NCBI RefSeq assembly: GCF_019890615.1
Contig: NZ_JAINVZ010000003.1
Span: 62,001-126,000, forward strand
From: Streptantibioticus parmotrematis
GTDB lineage: Bacteria > Actinomycetota > Actinomycetes > Streptomycetales > Streptomycetaceae
Length of the DNA: 64,000 nucleotides
Direction: 5' to 3'
Part shown: positions 62,872 through 64,000 of the stretch, in pieces
How the letters are laid out: the number at the start of each line of letters is the position of its first letter
How positions within the stretch are numbered: position 1 is the stretch's first letter
The notes under the pieces: model-generated
The model's input: the letters and a program-made list of their open reading frames with translations, nothing else
Databases searched by the model: none
What the model was told of the DNA's origin: nothing
Program-made: the position numbers and the translations under genes

Positions 62872-63723
62872 TTACGCGGGCTTGCCGAAGGCGGGGACGA
62901 CCGCGCCCTTGAAGGTCTTCTCTATGTACTCCTTGACCTGAGGCGAGTTGAGCAGCTTCGCGAGCTTCACCACGCGCGGGTCGTTCTGGTTGCCGTCCTT
63001 GACCGCGAGGAAGTTGGCGTAGGGGTTGCCCTGCGCCTTCTCCAGCACCAGCGCGTTCTTCGCCGGGTTCAGGCCCGCGCCGAGCGCGTAGTTGCCGTTG
63101 ATGACCGCGGCGTCCACGTCGTCCAGCGAACGCGGCAGCTCGGCGGCCTCCAGCTCCTTGAACTTCAGGTGCCTGGGGTTGCTCGCCACGCTGGACGGGG
63201 TCGCGGAGTCGCCGCTGCCCGGCTTGAGGGTGAGCAGCCCGTTGGCCTGGAGCAGGTTGAAGGCGCGGCCCTCGTTGGTGGTGTCGTTCGGCACCGCGAT
63301 CGTGGCGCCGTCCTTGAGGTCCTTCAGGGACTTCGCCTTGTGCGAGTACAGGCCCAGCGGTTCCAGCTCGACGTCGACGACCGGCACGATGTGGGTGCCG
63401 TTCTTCTTGTTGAAGTCGTCGAGGTACGGCTTGTGCTGGAAGAAGTTGGCGCCCACGTCGCCGTTCTCGGTGGCGGTGTTCGGCGTCACGTAGTCGCTGA
63501 AGACCTTCACCTGGAGCTTGAGTCCGGCCTTGGCGGCCAGGTGGTCCTTGACGTAGTCGAGGATCTGGGCGTGCGGGGTGGGGCTCGCGGCCACGATGAG
63601 CGGCGCGTCGGCGCTCTTGCTCTGGCCGCCGCCTCCGTCGGAGGAGGAGGCGCAGGCGCTCAGGGAGAAGGTGAGCGCGCCGAGCGCGAGGGCGGAGACG
63701 GTGATGCGGGTGACGTTACGCAC
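62872..63723 (-). CDS. metQ: Methionine ABC transporter substrate-binding lipoprotein
   Basis: A 283-residue MetQ/NlpA family lipoprotein. The signal peptide RITVSALALGALTFSLSACA ends in a lipobox LSAC with the lipidated Cys near residue 24, followed by a Ser/Gly linker. The mature domain shows VAASPTPHAQILDYVKDHLA, NGDVGANFFQHKPYLDDFNK, and ATIAVPNDTTNEGRAFNLLQ, all characteristic. It captures methionine outside the membrane for the MetNI importer. The GTG at 63723 is the start. metI lies 82 bp upstream on the same strand, and metN is expected beyond the window edge. Confidence 0.95.
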   Translation of the reverse strand: MRNVTRITVSALALGALTFSLSACASSSDGGGGQSKSADAPLIVAASPTPHAQILDYVKDHLAAKAGLKLQVKVFSDYVTPNTATENGDVGANFFQHKPYLDDFNKKNGTHIVPVVDVELEPLGLYSHKAKSLKDLKDGATIAVPNDTTNEGRAFNLLQANGLLTLKPGSGDSATPSSVASNPRHLKFKELEAAELPRSLDDVDAAVINGNYALGAGLNPAKNALVLEKAQGNPYANFLAVKDGNQNDPRVVKLAKLLNSPQVKEYIEKTFKGAVVPAFGKPA

Positions 63724-63805
63724 GAAAAGTGCCTTTCGCTGTTTCTCGGGTGTCGCGGGTGCGACCGCCGTAACGGGCGTTACGGGAGGGGATCGGAAGG
63801 GAGGT

Positions 63806-64000
63806 TCAGGAGGCGGTGCCCGCGGTGGGCGCCTTGGGGCGCAGCAGCCGCAGCCTCGGAGTGGCCTGCGAACGGCCGCGGTGCGCCAGGCCGCGGGCGG
63901 TGAGGTCGCCGAGCAGTTGGATGGCGGTGACCAGCGCGACCAGCACCACGAGGGTGTAGAGCATCACGTTGGTCTCGAAGCGCTGGTAGCCGTAGCGGAT
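63806..64000 (-). CDS. metI: Methionine ABC transporter permease MetI, C-terminal part (runs off the window)
   Basis: The last 64 residues of a permease. It reads IRYGYQRFETNVMLYTLVVL, which is the conserved MetI C-terminal region, then the final helix VALVTAIQLLGDLTARGL and a basic tail. The frame is open to window base 64000, so the rest of the gene is outside. It is the membrane subunit that works with the neighbouring MetQ lipoprotein. Confidence 0.92.
   Translation of the reverse strand: MRYGYQRFETNVMLYTLVVLVALVTAIQLLGDLTARGLAHRGRSQATPRLRLLRPKAPTAGTAS

Overview
The window is a very GC-rich actinobacterial chromosome segment, almost certainly from Streptomyces or a close relative in Streptomycetaceae. 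The evidence is the sporulation gene ssgB, a rel-apt-secF-secD-yajC-ruvBAC-yebC-pdxT-pdxS-pimA-pgsA-thrS order that I recall from Streptomyces chromosomes, many GTG/TTG starts, and a Gly-Cys-Val tRNA cluster. Most of it is conserved core.

Layout. 1-2.2 kb: the alaS start, two small membrane-associated genes and rpsD (minus strand). 2.2-3.4 kb: a DUF2470 gene behind an iron-box palindrome, then a YciI gene. 3.4-8.2 kb (minus): rarA, VKOR, a GNAT acetyltransferase, hisS and a metallo-hydrolase. 8.4-10.8 kb (plus): a membrane-anchored cyclophilin and a DUF349 protein. 10.9-26.4 kb (minus): stringent response (relA), purine salvage (apt), Sec export (secDF/yajC), Holliday-junction resolution (ruvABC), yebC, PLP synthase (pdxS/pdxT) and the phosphatidylinositol mannoside operon (pgsA, acyltransferase, pimA). 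26.7-34.1 kb: an EF-G-like GTPase, a 551-aa membrane protein, a HIT hydrolase, a potassium channel and thrS. 34.2-37.0 kb: a DUF4365 nuclease-like protein with an unrecognised partner, divergent from a DEDDh exonuclease. 37.0-40.0 kb is the only accessory-looking segment. It holds a ruined IS5-type transposase, an aldo/keto reductase behind a MerR-type promoter and a frameshifted TPR-regulator remnant, and it ends at the 3' end of a tRNA-Val gene. 40-49 kb: tRNA genes, ssgB, a CGNR zinc-finger protein, small membrane proteins, a DsbA-like protein, a class IV aminotransferase and a Ser/Thr kinase. 49-53 kb: a paired acyl-CoA dehydrogenase operon behind a palindromic operator, and a hydrolase/XRE-regulator pair. 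53.3-61 kb: a SpoU methyltransferase and cobalamin genes (fused precorrin-2 dehydrogenase/SUMT, fused BluB-CobT, CbiET). 61-64 kb: a GNAT, a methyltransferase, and the metI-metQ end of a methionine importer.

The strongest unexplained signal is a recurring architecture. At least seven genes (rarA, VKOR, ruvA, the DUF4365 partner, the exonuclease, the DsbA-like gene and cobL) have an imperfect tandem repeat of about 19-36 bp that spans or starts at their own stop codon and forms much of the downstream spacer. Two further genes (the aldo/keto reductase and an 84-aa protein) have similar duplications just inside the C-terminus. Other notable points are a perfect 32-bp palindrome between pdxS and pdxT, and several operators that can be read directly (iron box, MerR-type 19-bp spacer, acyl-CoA dehydrogenase operator, BldD-like box).

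All functions are assigned by reading motifs and recalling families. No database search was run.
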